DNA of 64,000 nt from Cohnella kolymensis (GCF_000829465.1 NZ_JXAL01000026.1:1-64000); one strand, 5' to 3'. Positions 8,911 through 18,582 are shown, numbered from the stretch's first letter. The notes: generated by a model from the letters alone, not told the origin. Numbers and translations: made by a program.

Positions 8911-9111
8911 TCACACAACGTCGTAGCCTTGATCTTGTATAGCTGCTTTAATCGCTTCCAGCGAAACACGGGATTCATCAAACTCTACCGACACGGAATT
9001 CGAGGCCAGATCGACTGTAGCGGACGCCCCCAAGCTCTTTACTGCGCCCTCTACCGAGTTCACGCAATGATTACAAGACATTCCCTGCACCTTAAGAGTC
9101 GTTTTTTCCAT
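8911..9111 (-). CDS. copZ: CopZ-like copper chaperone (HMA domain)
   Basis: 66 residues forming a single heavy-metal-associated domain: KVQGMSCNHCVNSVEGAVKS carries the MxCxxC copper(I) site. CopZ hands Cu(I) to the CopA ATPase or CsoR repressor. ATG at 9111 has GGAGGATAGATCA upstream. It lies between a copper-storage protein and a pirin, with no CopA or CsoR in the window. Confidence 0.85.
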   Translation of the reverse strand: MEKTTLKVQGMSCNHCVNSVEGAVKSLGASATVDLASNSVSVEFDESRVSLEAIKAAIQDQGYDVV

Positions 9112-9143
9112 TGATCTATCCTCCATCTCATCTTTTCATCAGT

Positions 9144-9476
9144 TCAATGCACGATGAGTGCTTTGCACGCCTGCGCGCAAGAAAAACAGGCTTCCGCGCA
9201 GCGCTGGCAGTGCTCGTTGCGATGGCGCACGCATTCTGTCGCGCACGATTCGCACACTTCCGCACATATTTCGCACAAATCCAGCGCGTAGGACGCGTTC
9301 AAAGACAAAGCCTCAGCCGTGAATGCGCAGATTTGCGCACATTCGCGGGTCAAGCGGATACAGACTTTCATATTCATCGAATGCTCTTCACTCAAGCAAG
9401 AGTCATAACAGTAATTGCAAGCCTTCATACTCCGGATACATTCATCGATGCAGCTCTGAAACTGTTCATGCGACAC
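9144..9476 (-). CDS. Cys-rich four-helix-bundle copper storage protein (Csp, DUF326)
   Basis: 110 residues with 17-18 Cys spaced CxxxC or CxxC along predicted helices, for example CIDECIRSMKACNYCYDSC and CAEACFSCAQAC. This is the pattern of cytosolic Csp3-type proteins, where Cys line the core of a helical bundle and bind many Cu(I) ions. There is no signal peptide, so it is cytosolic. GTG start at 9476 with GAGGAGG nine bases upstream. The gene is 32 bases upstream of copZ, and the pair suggests storage with a chaperone to load or unload it. Confidence 0.85.
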   Translation of the reverse strand: MSHEQFQSCIDECIRSMKACNYCYDSCLSEEHSMNMKVCIRLTRECAQICAFTAEALSLNASYALDLCEICAEVCESCATECVRHRNEHCQRCAEACFSCAQACKALIVH

Positions 9477-9551
9477 GGAATACAGCCTCCTCAGATCAGG
9501 TAATGAGTTTCTTTACCCGTTCACAGGAGAGGCCACACATCTGATACGGGA

Positions 9552-10868
9552 TCAATCCCGCTCATAGATCGACCCCGAACGGCTCGCGAAAAATTCGAGA
9601 TACACTTTCTCGGCATAGGCGTCCGTCATCCCCGAGATATAATCGGCCGCAAGCCTTTGCCAGTCCCAGCTGCCGCTCTGCCGCTCATAATTGTTCAGCC
9701 AATCGGGCGGGATAATCAACCGGCCGGTCTCTTCGTTTTTGAAGCTGTCCCAAAGCCGTTCGATCATGACTTCGCTCCGCTTGTGAAGCCGCTGAACCCG
9801 AAAATCCTTGATTAAGGTCACCCAAGCGAGCTTCTTGAGGATCTCCATCGTGCGGAGCAGGTCCATGTCTTCTACCCCGTCCCGCACGAAAGTCACCTTC
9901 TTCCATCCTGTATCCGGATCATCGATGATCCCGACCTCATTTGCGAATATGCGAACCCATCGCGCCTTCATTTCCCTTCTCGTACGCGACGGATCGCGAT
10001 CGCATTGCGCATAGATCGTTTCCCACAGCTCCAGATATTGGCCGAGAACTTGCTTCACCATTGCGGGCATATCGACTTGCAGCCAATTCGCCTCCGTAAA
10101 TCCGGGATCATCTGTAATCTCCTGGATGAGACTGGCCACAATGCGATCATCTTCAAACAAGCTGCGGTTCATCGGAATTTTGCCTGCACGAATCCCATCC
10201 TCAAGATCATGTGTCGAATATGCGATATCATCGCACAGATCCATGAGCTGGGCTTCCAGTGTCGCGCAATTCTCGGGCATCCCCCATGTCTGCCGAAGAA
10301 ACTCGATGCCTTCCCACTCCATCCGGTAGACGCCTTTGATACGGCCGGGTTCATCGACACAGAACGGATATTTGTTAATGCCGAGCAGAACGGCAGCCGT
10401 CAAGTCCAAGCCGCTGTCGCTGCCGGCCCGCTTCTCCAGAAACATGAGGATCCGAAAGTTTTGGGCGTTCCCTTCATATTTCAGGCCATGCTCATTCCAA
10501 AGAAGCCGGTTTAACACTTCTTCCCCTTTGTGACCGAACGGGGGATGGCCGAAATCATGAGCCAATGCGGCGCACTCCACCACCTCAGGATCGATCATAA
10601 GTCCGGGATGTGCCTTTGCCGACAAAAAGGGATAACTTTTGCCGAGACGTCTGGCGACCTCTCTCGCGATTTGGGACACCTCAAGCGAGTGCGTCAACCG
10701 CGTGCGATAGTAATCCCCGGATCCTGCGCCGAATACCTGGGATTTCCCCTGCAGCCTGCGCAATGCGGGCGACTGAATCAATCGGGCATAATCCTTCTCA
10801 AATTCATCCCGGTCATCGCCGGAATGAACGTTTTCCGTATCGTATAGCCTCATATTCCGCACATTCAT
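9552..10868 (-). CDS. dgt: dGTP triphosphohydrolase (HD superfamily)
   Basis: About 438 residues. HD motif residues are clear: TRLTHSLEVSQIAREVARRL near the N-terminus, then AALAHDFGHPPFGHKGEEVL and later DLCDDIAYSTHDLEDGIRAG. Dgt-type enzymes cut dNTPs to nucleoside and triphosphate and limit nucleotide pools. The ATG at 10868 is preferred; a TTG at 10880 lies right against the GGGAAGG ribosome site. No partner gene is obvious. It lies 27 bases upstream of the SgrR-like gene's 3' end, on the same strand. Confidence 0.85.
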   Translation of the reverse strand: MNVRNMRLYDTENVHSGDDRDEFEKDYARLIQSPALRRLQGKSQVFGAGSGDYYRTRLTHSLEVSQIAREVARRLGKSYPFLSAKAHPGLMIDPEVVECAALAHDFGHPPFGHKGEEVLNRLLWNEHGLKYEGNAQNFRILMFLEKRAGSDSGLDLTAAVLLGINKYPFCVDEPGRIKGVYRMEWEGIEFLRQTWGMPENCATLEAQLMDLCDDIAYSTHDLEDGIRAGKIPMNRSLFEDDRIVASLIQEITDDPGFTEANWLQVDMPAMVKQVLGQYLELWETIYAQCDRDPSRTRREMKARWVRIFANEVGIIDDPDTGWKKVTFVRDGVEDMDLLRTMEILKKLAWVTLIKDFRVQRLHKRSEVMIERLWDSFKNEETGRLIIPPDWLNNYERQSGSWDWQRLAADYISGMTDAYAEKVYLEFFASRSGSIYERD

Positions 10869-10895
10869 GATGTACAGCAACCTTCCCGCCTAAGT

Positions 10896-12711
10896 TCAGG
10901 TTCCCGGCACGCGGGCTTCCAACCATATATCTTTAAAATCCATCCAACCGAGCGAATTTAAACCGACACCTTTGACGTTCGGGTGAATATACGTATTTAT
11001 TTTTTTGTGCAGCAGAAACAGTACATGCCCTTCGTCGTAAAGCCGCTTTTCTATCGCGTTCAGCAGCTGCCGGCGTTCATCGGGCCGCTCGGCTGCCAGA
11101 GCGAGGTTAATCTGTTGTTCAGCCCATTGAAGCATCTCAGGATGCAGGCATTCTCTCAAATAGTTCCCTTGCTGGTGGTAGTTCTCGATTTCACACACTT
11201 CATCTTCCGTAAATATGACACTGTACAAAATACAATCCACACTCTTGAGCACGTCAGGCGCTTGAAACGCGTTGCATAAATCGACGCGTACGATGTCTAC
11301 AGCGATTCCGAAATGTGCGCAGCGTTGTTTGATCCACTCCGCATCGGTTATAAAATTCACACATGTGCCTAAGGTCAAGGGCGTGCCGTCGTATTCTCCC
11401 TCTTTGAGCAAAGTCAGCGCTTCATCCGGATCATAGCCGTCATTCAGAAAGGGCGTTTGCTCGGTCGGACGAAATCCGCGAGCCGCATATGCCCGGTCTT
11501 CCCCTAACTGCCGGATCATAGCCTTGCGATGGATGAGCAAGTTAACGGCGCACCGGAATTTTTCCGAGTGTTGAGGTCCGTCTTTGCCTAAGTTCCATGT
11601 CAGCATTGTGCAGCCCTTGTACAGCTGTTCGATTGTTTTCCAATCCTTTGCCGGCTTGTTCCCCATTTGGTTATGGTCCGTAATCAGGTGCTGCCATTTC
11701 GCAGTTTCGGAAGCATCAGCAGTATCCTCCGGCATTGTCGCGATGACCACACGGTCGAGATGAGCCCGCCCCAAATAGTAATCGGTGTGCGCCGCAAGCT
11801 CCAACCGGTCTTCCGTCCATTGAACGATGCGGAACGGTCCCGTCCCCGTCGGATGAGCCCAGAATCGGCTTTCATCCTGATGGTTCAGCTCCTTCGGAAC
11901 GATGGACATGCCGGCAGAACACAAATAGCGGAGAAACAGACGATTAGGCTTGCTTAAAAAAAACGCGAACGATGCGCGGCCCGGGACAGTCTACCCGAAT
12001 CACCGATCGAACCATCCAGCTGTGCAGCTTGTCCCCATTCAGACGTTCCAACGTAAACCGCACATCTTCTGAAGTGAGTTCCCGGCCGTGATGGAAACGA
12101 ACACCTTTGCGCAGATAAAAAGTCCACTCGGTTGCGTCTGCGTTTGAATCCCAAGCATGAGCCAATCCCGGCACATAACGGTTCTCCGAGGTATCATATC
12201 CGACAAGCCGATCGAAAATTTGCCGGATCATCTGCGCCTCAAAAGCATAATTCACCTCGGCAGGGTCGAGTGTCGTGATCGTTCGATAAACCGGAATACG
12301 AAGCATATCCATCTGCGCGCTTCCTTCCGTCTGCTCCGATTCATAACCGAAATGGCCGTTCAACCATTGAACGAAACGCTCTTTGACCGCCGTCCCTTCA
12401 CTGTAGGTTTGGAGAAGCTCAAACGCCTGCTTATATTCGCCTTTCTCCGCCATTTGTTTCGCCCACTCCAACAACAGCGGATCGCGATCCGCCAAGAACT
12501 TAATGCGTGAGCGATTGCCGCGGCCTCGTCCGGCTTGCCATTCGATCAAGCCTTCCTCCACCAGCTTGTGCAGAATGATTTTGACGTTACGTGTCGTACA
12601 GAACAAAGTTCTGGAAAGCTCGTCAATACTCACTTCGGCTTCCGGGCATTTCACCTCGGTGCCGCCGAACGTGTTATGGAGCGTCAAGTATCTTTCAACG
12701 GCAGGATACAT
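10896..12711 (-). pseudogene. SgrR-type regulator with solute-binding domain, frameshifted
   Basis: The first frame (12711-11944) has an N-terminal winged helix (ELSRTLFCTTRNVKIILHKL, about residues 33-52) joined to an SBP_bac_5 (oligopeptide/dipeptide-binding) domain (about residue 145 on). The second (11924-10896) is the rest of that domain. This matches SgrR-family regulators, which are one-component transcription factors with a cytosolic solute-binding sensor. The break is in T8 of the coding strand (A8 at 11956-11963); with seven T's the reading runs VFLSKPNRLF and gives about 604 residues. Start ATG with GGAAGGAGG upstream. Ligand unknown. Confidence 0.8.
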
Positions 12712-12845
12712 ACGATGCCTCCTTCCAGCTGTTGCTAAATGATTGTTGATTAAAAGGGGAAGTGCGTGGAGGAAACAGTTCTCTTTTTTTCCCCTTTTTG
12801 GTACAGCATAATAAATCTCATCAACGATAGCAAGGAGGAAATGAA

Positions 12846-13034
12846 ATGCTGCTCAATCATTATGCGTTGGAGAAAGTAGCCTCTTATCGAAGCGCCGAAC
12901 TGGAAAAGCATGTCCGGATCCGCGCCGAATGGGATGATGCTCAACGGAAGCCGAAAAAAAGAAGCGCAGACGATGCGCGTCCCTCTTCTTCATTGTGTCC
13001 GTCCGGTCAGCTGTGTTCACAACAAAACGTTTAA
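12846..13034 (+). CDS. Small charged protein, unknown
   Basis: A 62-residue frame (MLLNHYALEKVASYRSAELE...) behind a textbook ribosome site, AGGAGGAAATGAA before the ATG. The first 45 residues are charged and helix-forming; the last 15 or so (SSSLCPSGQLCSQ) look less protein-like, so the true end may differ if there is an indel here. It lies alone in a 675-base stretch between the SgrR-like and PilZ genes. The upstream region contains AAAAGGGG and CCCCTTTT arms about 28 bases apart (near 12753-12800). Confidence 0.45.
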   Translation: MLLNHYALEKVASYRSAELEKHVRIRAEWDDAQRKPKKRSADDARPSSSLCPSGQLCSQQNV

Positions 13035-13066
13035 AGATAAATCGCGGGCCGCTGCCATGCTGCCGT

Positions 13067-13139
13067 GCAAAGCGGCTCAGCCGCTCTGCAGCCACCGAAG
13101 TGAGGCATGTAGCACGTCCAAAGCGGCTAAGCCGCCTTA
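13067..13139. repeat. Two copies of an AAAGCGGCTnAGCCGC palindrome
   Basis: AAAGCGGCTCAGCCGC (within 13067-13089) and AAAGCGGCTAAGCCGC (within 13118-13139) are near-identical palindromes with a variable centre base, 35 bases apart, in intergenic DNA. The same word recurs at 30087-30155. I see no gene on either strand that explains it. They resemble short extragenic palindromic repeats. Confidence 0.6.
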
Positions 13140-13386
13140 CCAGTTCATCCAACTGCTTCGTTTGTCTAACGTATTTTCACAGCACCATACCGGGCGGATT
13201 TGTTCACATACAGCATATACAAATCGCCCCCCTCTCCTTTCCACTCTATCCCCGCAAGCCCCGGAATGCTCCCCTATTATCTTTCCCCTAAAATTTTCAT
13301 GGAACTTACTGGATTTTCATTATATTATTAAATACATATGCTATTAATCATCTCGTGAAATTCATCGGCAAGAGGAGATAAAAGTT

Positions 13387-14049
13387 ATGGTCTCTAATCC
13401 CAATGCATTGTTCTGGGTCAATCAAATGCTCATTCTCGAGACGGAAGACAGAATGACATACTATACTCGCATTGTTAAAGTAACCGACAATTCAGTCATA
13501 ATTGTCCACCCCGTCAATGAAAATCGGCAGCCGCTCAATCAAGCCTCAGGTAAACGTGTCGAAATGAAAATCTACAACGACCAAAAAGAAGGGTATGTAT
13601 TTGAGACGGTTCTAAAGTTTGATAATAATGAGCTATGCTTTGTCAAACCGGATGCCGCATCCCTTAATAAAATTCAAAGAAGGCAGTTTTTCCGTGTCAC
13701 AGCCTCGCTTAGTTTATCTCTGGATATTGAAGAGACAGGCAGCTTTAACTTTACTACATATGATGTAAGCGGCGGCGGAGTCAGTTTTTACAGCCTGAAT
13801 ACGGAAATGTTCAACATGAACGACGTTGTCGGAGGACGTCTCTATCTCCCTAAGAAATTAGGAAAAACAGAAATTCTCTTTCGCGCCAAGATTGTAACGA
13901 TCCGCAAAGATGTCGACTCCCGTCCCAAAATCGCTTTGAATTTTACCCGGATCAAAGAAAATCACCGAGACGATATCATTCAATATTGCATAACGAGACA
14001 GCTGGAGATGCGCAGGATTCTCGGCGAACACCTGGCCATGCGAAAGTAA
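13387..14049 (+). CDS. PilZ-domain protein (YcgR/YpfA-type c-di-GMP receptor)
   Basis: 220 residues in the two-domain layout of YcgR-like flagellar brakes: an N-terminal beta domain (about 1-95) and a PilZ domain with the c-di-GMP signature RRQFFRV (about 98-104) and DVSGGGVSF (about 125-133). Binding of c-di-GMP by such proteins slows flagellar motors or alters secretion in relatives. GAGGAGATAAAAGTT precedes the ATG. It is a single-gene unit with its own terminator; the N-terminal YcgR domain has diverged. Confidence 0.85.
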   Translation: MVSNPNALFWVNQMLILETEDRMTYYTRIVKVTDNSVIIVHPVNENRQPLNQASGKRVEMKIYNDQKEGYVFETVLKFDNNELCFVKPDAASLNKIQRRQFFRVTASLSLSLDIEETGSFNFTTYDVSGGGVSFYSLNTEMFNMNDVVGGRLYLPKKLGKTEILFRAKIVTIRKDVDSRPKIALNFTRIKENHRDDIIQYCITRQLEMRRILGEHLAMRK

Positions 14050-14063
14050 AAGATCCTAATAAT

Positions 14064-14106
14064 AATGGAGTGCCGCAACTGCTGACAGTGTGCGCACTCC
14101 ATTTTT
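14064..14106 (+). terminator. Terminator of the PilZ gene
   Basis: AATGGAGTGC (14064-14073) pairs with GCACTCCATT (14094-14103), followed by TTTTT. It lies between convergent PilZ and glpX genes. Confidence 0.8.
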
Positions 14107-14112
14107 CGTTAC

Positions 14113-15084
14113 TTATAAGGTTCTGTGCAAAATAGCCTTATTAGGCAAATAGTGCCGCGATGTAATGAAGCGGATCGTCTTTGTCTTCGCGCGCATGACT
14201 ATGGAATGGGTTTCGGCCCGATCATCCGGCAAATAGCGGACACCGCCCAGAAATTCTCCCGGGGTTACTCCCGTAGCCGCAAATATGACATCATCCGTAC
14301 CGACCATGTCTTCCATGCTCAGAACTTTGTACGGATCCTCGATCCCCATCTGCAAGCATCTTGCATATTCGTTCGCATCCGAAGGCATCAGACGCCCTTG
14401 TATTTCGCCTCCCAAACATTTCAGCGCGGCGGCGGCGAGAACTCCCTCCGGAGCGCCACCCGAACCGACGTACAAATCGATTCCGGCTTCCGGGAAAGCC
14501 GGGGCCATCGCCCCCGCCACATCACCGTCGGACAGAAACTTGATTCTGACCCCGACTTTTCGGAGCGTTTTGATCAGCGACTCATGCCGGATCCGGTCCA
14601 GGATCATTACCGTTAGTTCAGCTACGTTCTTGTTTAGTGTTTCAGCTGCTTTCTCCAGCGTCAGCTCCATCGGCTCCGTCAGTTTGAGCTTGCCGACCAG
14701 CTCCGGCCCTACCGCAAGCTTCTCCATATACATATCCGGAGCGTGAAGCAGGTTGCCTCTGTTCGCCACAGCCAATACCGACATCGCATTGTTCAAGCCT
14801 TTCGCTACAATTTCCGTTCCCTCCAGCGGATCGACGGCCACATCTACTTCCGGTCCGTTCATGCTCCCCACCTGCTCTCCGATATACAGCATCGGAGCTT
14901 CATCCATTTCGCCTTCACCGATCACTACGGTTCCCCGAATGGATACGGAATCGAACATTGCCCGCATCGCGGAGGTCGCGGCTCCGTCGGCGTTGATTTT
15001 ATCTCCCCGCCCCATCCAAGGCGCTGAAGCCAACGCCGCGAGTTCCGTGACGCGTACTAACTCCAAAGCTAATTCTCTTTCCAT
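14113..15084 (-). CDS. glpX: Class II fructose-1,6-bisphosphatase GlpX
   Basis: 323 residues, full length. Hallmarks: GRGDKINADGAATSAMR, GEGEMDEAPMLYIGE, VDPLEGT (metal/substrate site) and GSGGAPEGVLAAAALK. It hydrolyses fructose 1,6-bisphosphate in gluconeogenesis, Li+-sensitive and Mn2+-dependent in relatives. It is not followed by murA or rho as in some Bacillales. The upstream 90 bases are AT-rich and hold the likely promoter. No anomalies. Confidence 0.92.
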   Translation of the reverse strand: MERELALELVRVTELAALASAPWMGRGDKINADGAATSAMRAMFDSVSIRGTVVIGEGEMDEAPMLYIGEQVGSMNGPEVDVAVDPLEGTEIVAKGLNNAMSVLAVANRGNLLHAPDMYMEKLAVGPELVGKLKLTEPMELTLEKAAETLNKNVAELTVMILDRIRHESLIKTLRKVGVRIKFLSDGDVAGAMAPAFPEAGIDLYVGSGGAPEGVLAAAALKCLGGEIQGRLMPSDANEYARCLQMGIEDPYKVLSMEDMVGTDDVIFAATGVTPGEFLGGVRYLPDDRAETHSIVMRAKTKTIRFITSRHYLPNKAILHRTL

Positions 15085-15200
15085 ATCGATTCCTCCGTTC
15101 AGGAATATTTATAAGTTATTGTATAACAAATAAATATATATGTCACAATATATTTAATCAAAAATCAATTTAATGCGTCATAGATAGATAGCACAAAAAT

Positions 15201-15225
15201 ACCGTCCGGATATCATTCGGACGGT
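15201..15225 (-). terminator. Terminator of the metallophosphoesterase gene
   Basis: ACCGTCCG (15201-15208) pairs with CGGACGGT (15218-15225); on the minus strand ATTTTTGT follows. It is 18 bases past the stop at 15243. Confidence 0.8.
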
Positions 15226-15242
15226 TTTGGTAGCGCCTTTTT

Positions 15243-16394
15243 TTATGATTTCAACCGGAGAGTGATTTGTATAATCTCTGACCGGCTGCCGATGCGGATC
15301 GGAGGCCCCCAAGAGCCGAAGCCGGAGGATACGATAACGTGCATCGCCTCTTTCATCATATAACCCCAATCAAGCTCGAACAGTCTCCGTGTAAATAAAT
15401 GGTTGGGCGCGAATTGCCCGCGATGCGTGTGACCGCATAGCAGCAGATCCGCTCCAGCGTCCGCTGCCTGCTGAAACTTGGTCGGCTGATGATCCATCAG
15501 AATGACCGGCTTCGCCTTATCCAGACCGGCTAACAGCTCCCCTGCGCTCAGCCTTCCTTCAGGCTCCGCCGTCTCCGCTGTTTTATCTTTTCTCCCGGCA
15601 ACGTATAACGAATCGGCTATAAGCAGCTTATCATCGCGAAGAACGGTAATGCCGATAGACCGCATTTGCTCAATATATTGTTCAATATGTCCGCCGTAAT
15701 ACTCATGATTGCCGAGCACCGCATACACGCCATGCTTGGCTTTCAATTGCCCCAATGTGCGGCTCATCCGATTACGGATGAAAGGTTCGATCGTATCGTC
15801 GATCACATCGCCCGGCAGCAATATCAAATCCGGATTCATACGGTTCACACGGCTGACCAGCCGCCTTAAATGCCGGTTCCCGACCAAGTTGCCCAGATGG
15901 ATATCCGATGCGGCGGCGATTGTCCACTCTTTCGCCGTAACCGCACTCTTGTCCACATCCAGCACATGCTTACGCACAATAGGGTTCCAGGCGTTCCGCG
16001 ACCCGATCAGCAGTGCAGTTCCCAGCACGATCAGCACCGCCGCTCCCGCATAGACATCATACTCTTGCAGCGGTATCCCGAACGGAATAAGTGCTGCACG
16101 TACAATATCCATAAGCGCAAACAACACAAACGAATATTCAAATACGAAAATATAATAGGATCCGAGGACTTTAATAAAACGGAACAGAGGCTGCAGAGGC
16201 CGGTTCACACGAATGCGTCCAATGAGAAATCCGAATGCCGCGAGCGCGAGCAGCGGCCAGAAAATCTCAGGCTGATATGAAATTCCGGTGTCATCCATCC
16301 ACCCCGTTACATGCCATCCAATATAGTAATTCATCGCAGAGTATATGAGCAAAATGAATAAGAACATGGCGATCATGCGAGGTTGCATTTTCAT
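15243..16394 (-). CDS. Membrane-anchored calcineurin-like metallophosphoesterase
   Basis: 383 residues from the ATG at 16394, which has GGGGAG upstream. Four or five hydrophobic segments in the first 140 residues are followed by a calcineurin-type phosphoesterase: SDIHLGNLVG (DxH), LLPGDVIDD (GD), LGNHEYYGG (GNHE), and GHTHRGQFAP (GHxH). Similar Bacillus proteins (YkuE/YaeI type) act on lipid-linked substrates such as UDP-diacylglucosamine analogues; the exact substrate here is not known. The usual twin-arginine signal of YkuE is replaced by a multi-span N-terminus. Single-gene unit. Confidence 0.85.
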   Translation of the reverse strand: MKMQPRMIAMFLFILLIYSAMNYYIGWHVTGWMDDTGISYQPEIFWPLLALAAFGFLIGRIRVNRPLQPLFRFIKVLGSYYIFVFEYSFVLFALMDIVRAALIPFGIPLQEYDVYAGAAVLIVLGTALLIGSRNAWNPIVRKHVLDVDKSAVTAKEWTIAAASDIHLGNLVGNRHLRRLVSRVNRMNPDLILLPGDVIDDTIEPFIRNRMSRTLGQLKAKHGVYAVLGNHEYYGGHIEQYIEQMRSIGITVLRDDKLLIADSLYVAGRKDKTAETAEPEGRLSAGELLAGLDKAKPVILMDHQPTKFQQAADAGADLLLCGHTHRGQFAPNHLFTRRLFELDWGYMMKEAMHVIVSSGFGSWGPPIRIGSRSEIIQITLRLKS

Positions 16395-16475
16395 TGCTTC
16401 TATTATCTCCCCATTAACCAAGTTGTAGTTACTATCAAAATTATAGCATACAAGCATTATTCCTAAATGACTAAC

Positions 16476-16505
16476 AAAAAAACCCGGACCGCAATGGCCC
16501 GGGCT
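16476..16505 (-). terminator. Terminator of the stalk-domain secreted protein gene
   Basis: On the minus strand GCCCGG, a 10-base loop and CCGGGT are followed by TTTTTTTG. The hairpin is 24 bases past the stop at 16529. Confidence 0.75.
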
Positions 16506-16528
16506 TCCGGCAAAGCTCGCTTATTCTA

Positions 16529-18478
16529 TTATCTAGGCATCGGCATAAATAGTAGATTAATAGGCAGCATACTGCCATTCGCCGGCGTAAAGATGATTGT
16601 CACCGTTTCTACCGAATCTCCGGTCTTATACAGTACTCCCACTTCATTCGGATTCAAAAGAATGCTGTTGTTCGTCGCGTATACAAGCTTGCCGTTGACG
16701 TTAAACGCGCCGGCGTAATGTCCGCCGCGGGGATTCACGACAATGGCCGTTCGCGGCTGAACGTTATTCAATCGAATGGTGTACATCGTACCGTAGTTTC
16801 CGGCGTTTTTAACCTCTGTTTGCGTGGTTTTGTCAATGCCCGGCAGCACCACATCGGACACGTTGTCCGTCAGCACCATCCGGCTTTTCACATCGCCGAT
16901 CGTCTGATTGACGATCATCACTCTGTCCGCTTGCTCGAACGTTCCGCGAATGTGACGATCGTGGCTTGGCAAGAGCTGCAGGTACGGAAGATAAGTCATC
17001 ACGTTGCGGTCTGCGTTAACGACAACAACTTTCACCCGCAGCGGCTGATCCATTTTGACATCGGCGTACATGGAAAGTACGTCACCGGGCTTCATCGTTT
17101 TTTCACTGAATTGCGAAACGATGACCCGGGTTTGGCCTGCAGGGATTTGCACATTCGTCCATCGGTTTACCATCCGCGATTCCAGGAACCTTGCGGTTGC
17201 TGCGCGGCCAACCGTAGTGACGTAAGGATTAGGGCCGCCGATTCCTACAGGGCCCATGCCGACGTTAGCGTCCACCGCGTTCTCATTCGTGGCGATAATG
17301 TATACTTTGGCCGGTGTCGAACGCCCGTTGTAATTGTGAACCAGGAATCTGACATCGCCGGACACGACATCCTCGTAGTAAATCCCTTCATCTTGGATCG
17401 TCTCTGGGCTGTTGGCCCGGATCAGCGTCTGCTCTTGCGGGTCGATGAAATAATGCATTTTCGGCAAATTCAACACTTCGGGCCCGCTGATCTCGAATTT
17501 CTCGCCTGCCTCCGTATACACCAGGTTAAATTCCTCTTTCGTGTATAGAGTTTCATTTAAGATGGTGATCGTTTTGGAAAATTCATTAACCGCGCCGTTG
17601 ACGTCCGTTACTTTCAGTGTAATCGTCTTCTCGACCGGCTCGAAAAACCCTTTTTCGTCATTCGTCCAGACCCGCTCGTTAATCAGGTTCTCGTCATCGT
17701 AGCTTTGGTCCGTATAGGTGATATATTCACCCATTTTATAAGTATCCTTATCCGTTACGAAACCGGCCACCGGCGGCTGGTTCGGGGCTTTCACCGTAAT
17801 CGTCAGCGAGTACGGATCGCTCCAAACTCCGGATTCATCTTGTACCCAATGCGTTACCGTAACGGTACCTTGCTGCTCAAACAACGTGTCGTTATTTTCC
17901 CAGCGTTCATCTACGATTTTCAAGCCGCGCGGATGATAGGATAAGTCCGTATAAAAGACTTCCGTTTGCCCTGCGTAAGGGTTCAGTGATGACATCTCGA
18001 ATTTGGCGACCGGCTTGGCTGTCCAAGCGAGCTCAATTTTCTTTTGTGCGGGAACAAAGGTGAACGTCATTCCGAAATGCTGGCTGACCGTGCGAAGAGG
18101 TACCATCAGCGTCCCTTTGAGCACGTAAGGAGCTCCGATTCCCTTCTGGGAAGTTCCATTCAGTAAGTATGGAGTGCGGCCTGTGTTGAAACGCAGTTCA
18201 GCTATTCCATTCGCCAGAACATACTGCTTGGTCTTCGTGTTATACGAGATTGTTCCATAGATTTCATTCATGAACGAACGCGCTGAAATATAAGTAACGC
18301 CTTTAACTGCCGTAAGCGGTTGTGTAGCCAGCACCGTTCTGCCGTTATGTATCATTTTCTTGGAGCCTTGAAAGACAGCCAACTGCTCTTCCCCGCCCGA
18401 GGTTTCTTCGGCGAAAACAGGAACAGACATGGCGAACAGCATCAAAATTGCGAGGACTGACAGAGAAAATCGTTTCAA
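16529..18478 (-). CDS. Secreted protein with copper-amine-oxidase N-terminal (stalk) domain
   Basis: 649 residues with a signal peptide (MKRFSLSVLAILMLFAMSVP, likely cut after VFAEE). Residues about 45-150 form a copper-amine-oxidase-like N-terminal domain (VTYISARSFMNEI, MVPLRTVSQHFGM), a cell-envelope stalk module very common in Paenibacillus. Two PKD-like segments follow (VAKFEMSSLNPYAGQTEVFY; PPVAGFVTDKDTYKMGEYI). The C-terminal 300 residues are beta-rich and unrecognised. There is no catalytic amine-oxidase domain and no sortase motif. The role is probably structural or adhesive at the wall. Confidence 0.8.
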   Translation of the reverse strand: MKRFSLSVLAILMLFAMSVPVFAEETSGGEEQLAVFQGSKKMIHNGRTVLATQPLTAVKGVTYISARSFMNEIYGTISYNTKTKQYVLANGIAELRFNTGRTPYLLNGTSQKGIGAPYVLKGTLMVPLRTVSQHFGMTFTFVPAQKKIELAWTAKPVAKFEMSSLNPYAGQTEVFYTDLSYHPRGLKIVDERWENNDTLFEQQGTVTVTHWVQDESGVWSDPYSLTITVKAPNQPPVAGFVTDKDTYKMGEYITYTDQSYDDENLINERVWTNDEKGFFEPVEKTITLKVTDVNGAVNEFSKTITILNETLYTKEEFNLVYTEAGEKFEISGPEVLNLPKMHYFIDPQEQTLIRANSPETIQDEGIYYEDVVSGDVRFLVHNYNGRSTPAKVYIIATNENAVDANVGMGPVGIGGPNPYVTTVGRAATARFLESRMVNRWTNVQIPAGQTRVIVSQFSEKTMKPGDVLSMYADVKMDQPLRVKVVVVNADRNVMTYLPYLQLLPSHDRHIRGTFEQADRVMIVNQTIGDVKSRMVLTDNVSDVVLPGIDKTTQTEVKNAGNYGTMYTIRLNNVQPRTAIVVNPRGGHYAGAFNVNGKLVYATNNSILLNPNEVGVLYKTGDSVETVTIIFTPANGSMLPINLLFMPMPR

Positions 18479-18582
18479 AATACCGTGCTCCTTTATCTCT
18501 TTAATTACAGATCTATTAATTAAAACATAGAGTTAAACGGCAAGACCAGTCAAAGGTTGCTATTTTTTTAGAATTAATGAAA

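Noticed and set aside
12853-13152. A 99-residue minus-strand frame in the gap before the PilZ gene
   Set aside because: It is antisense to the better-supported small gene, contains the repeat palindromes and has no ribosome site.
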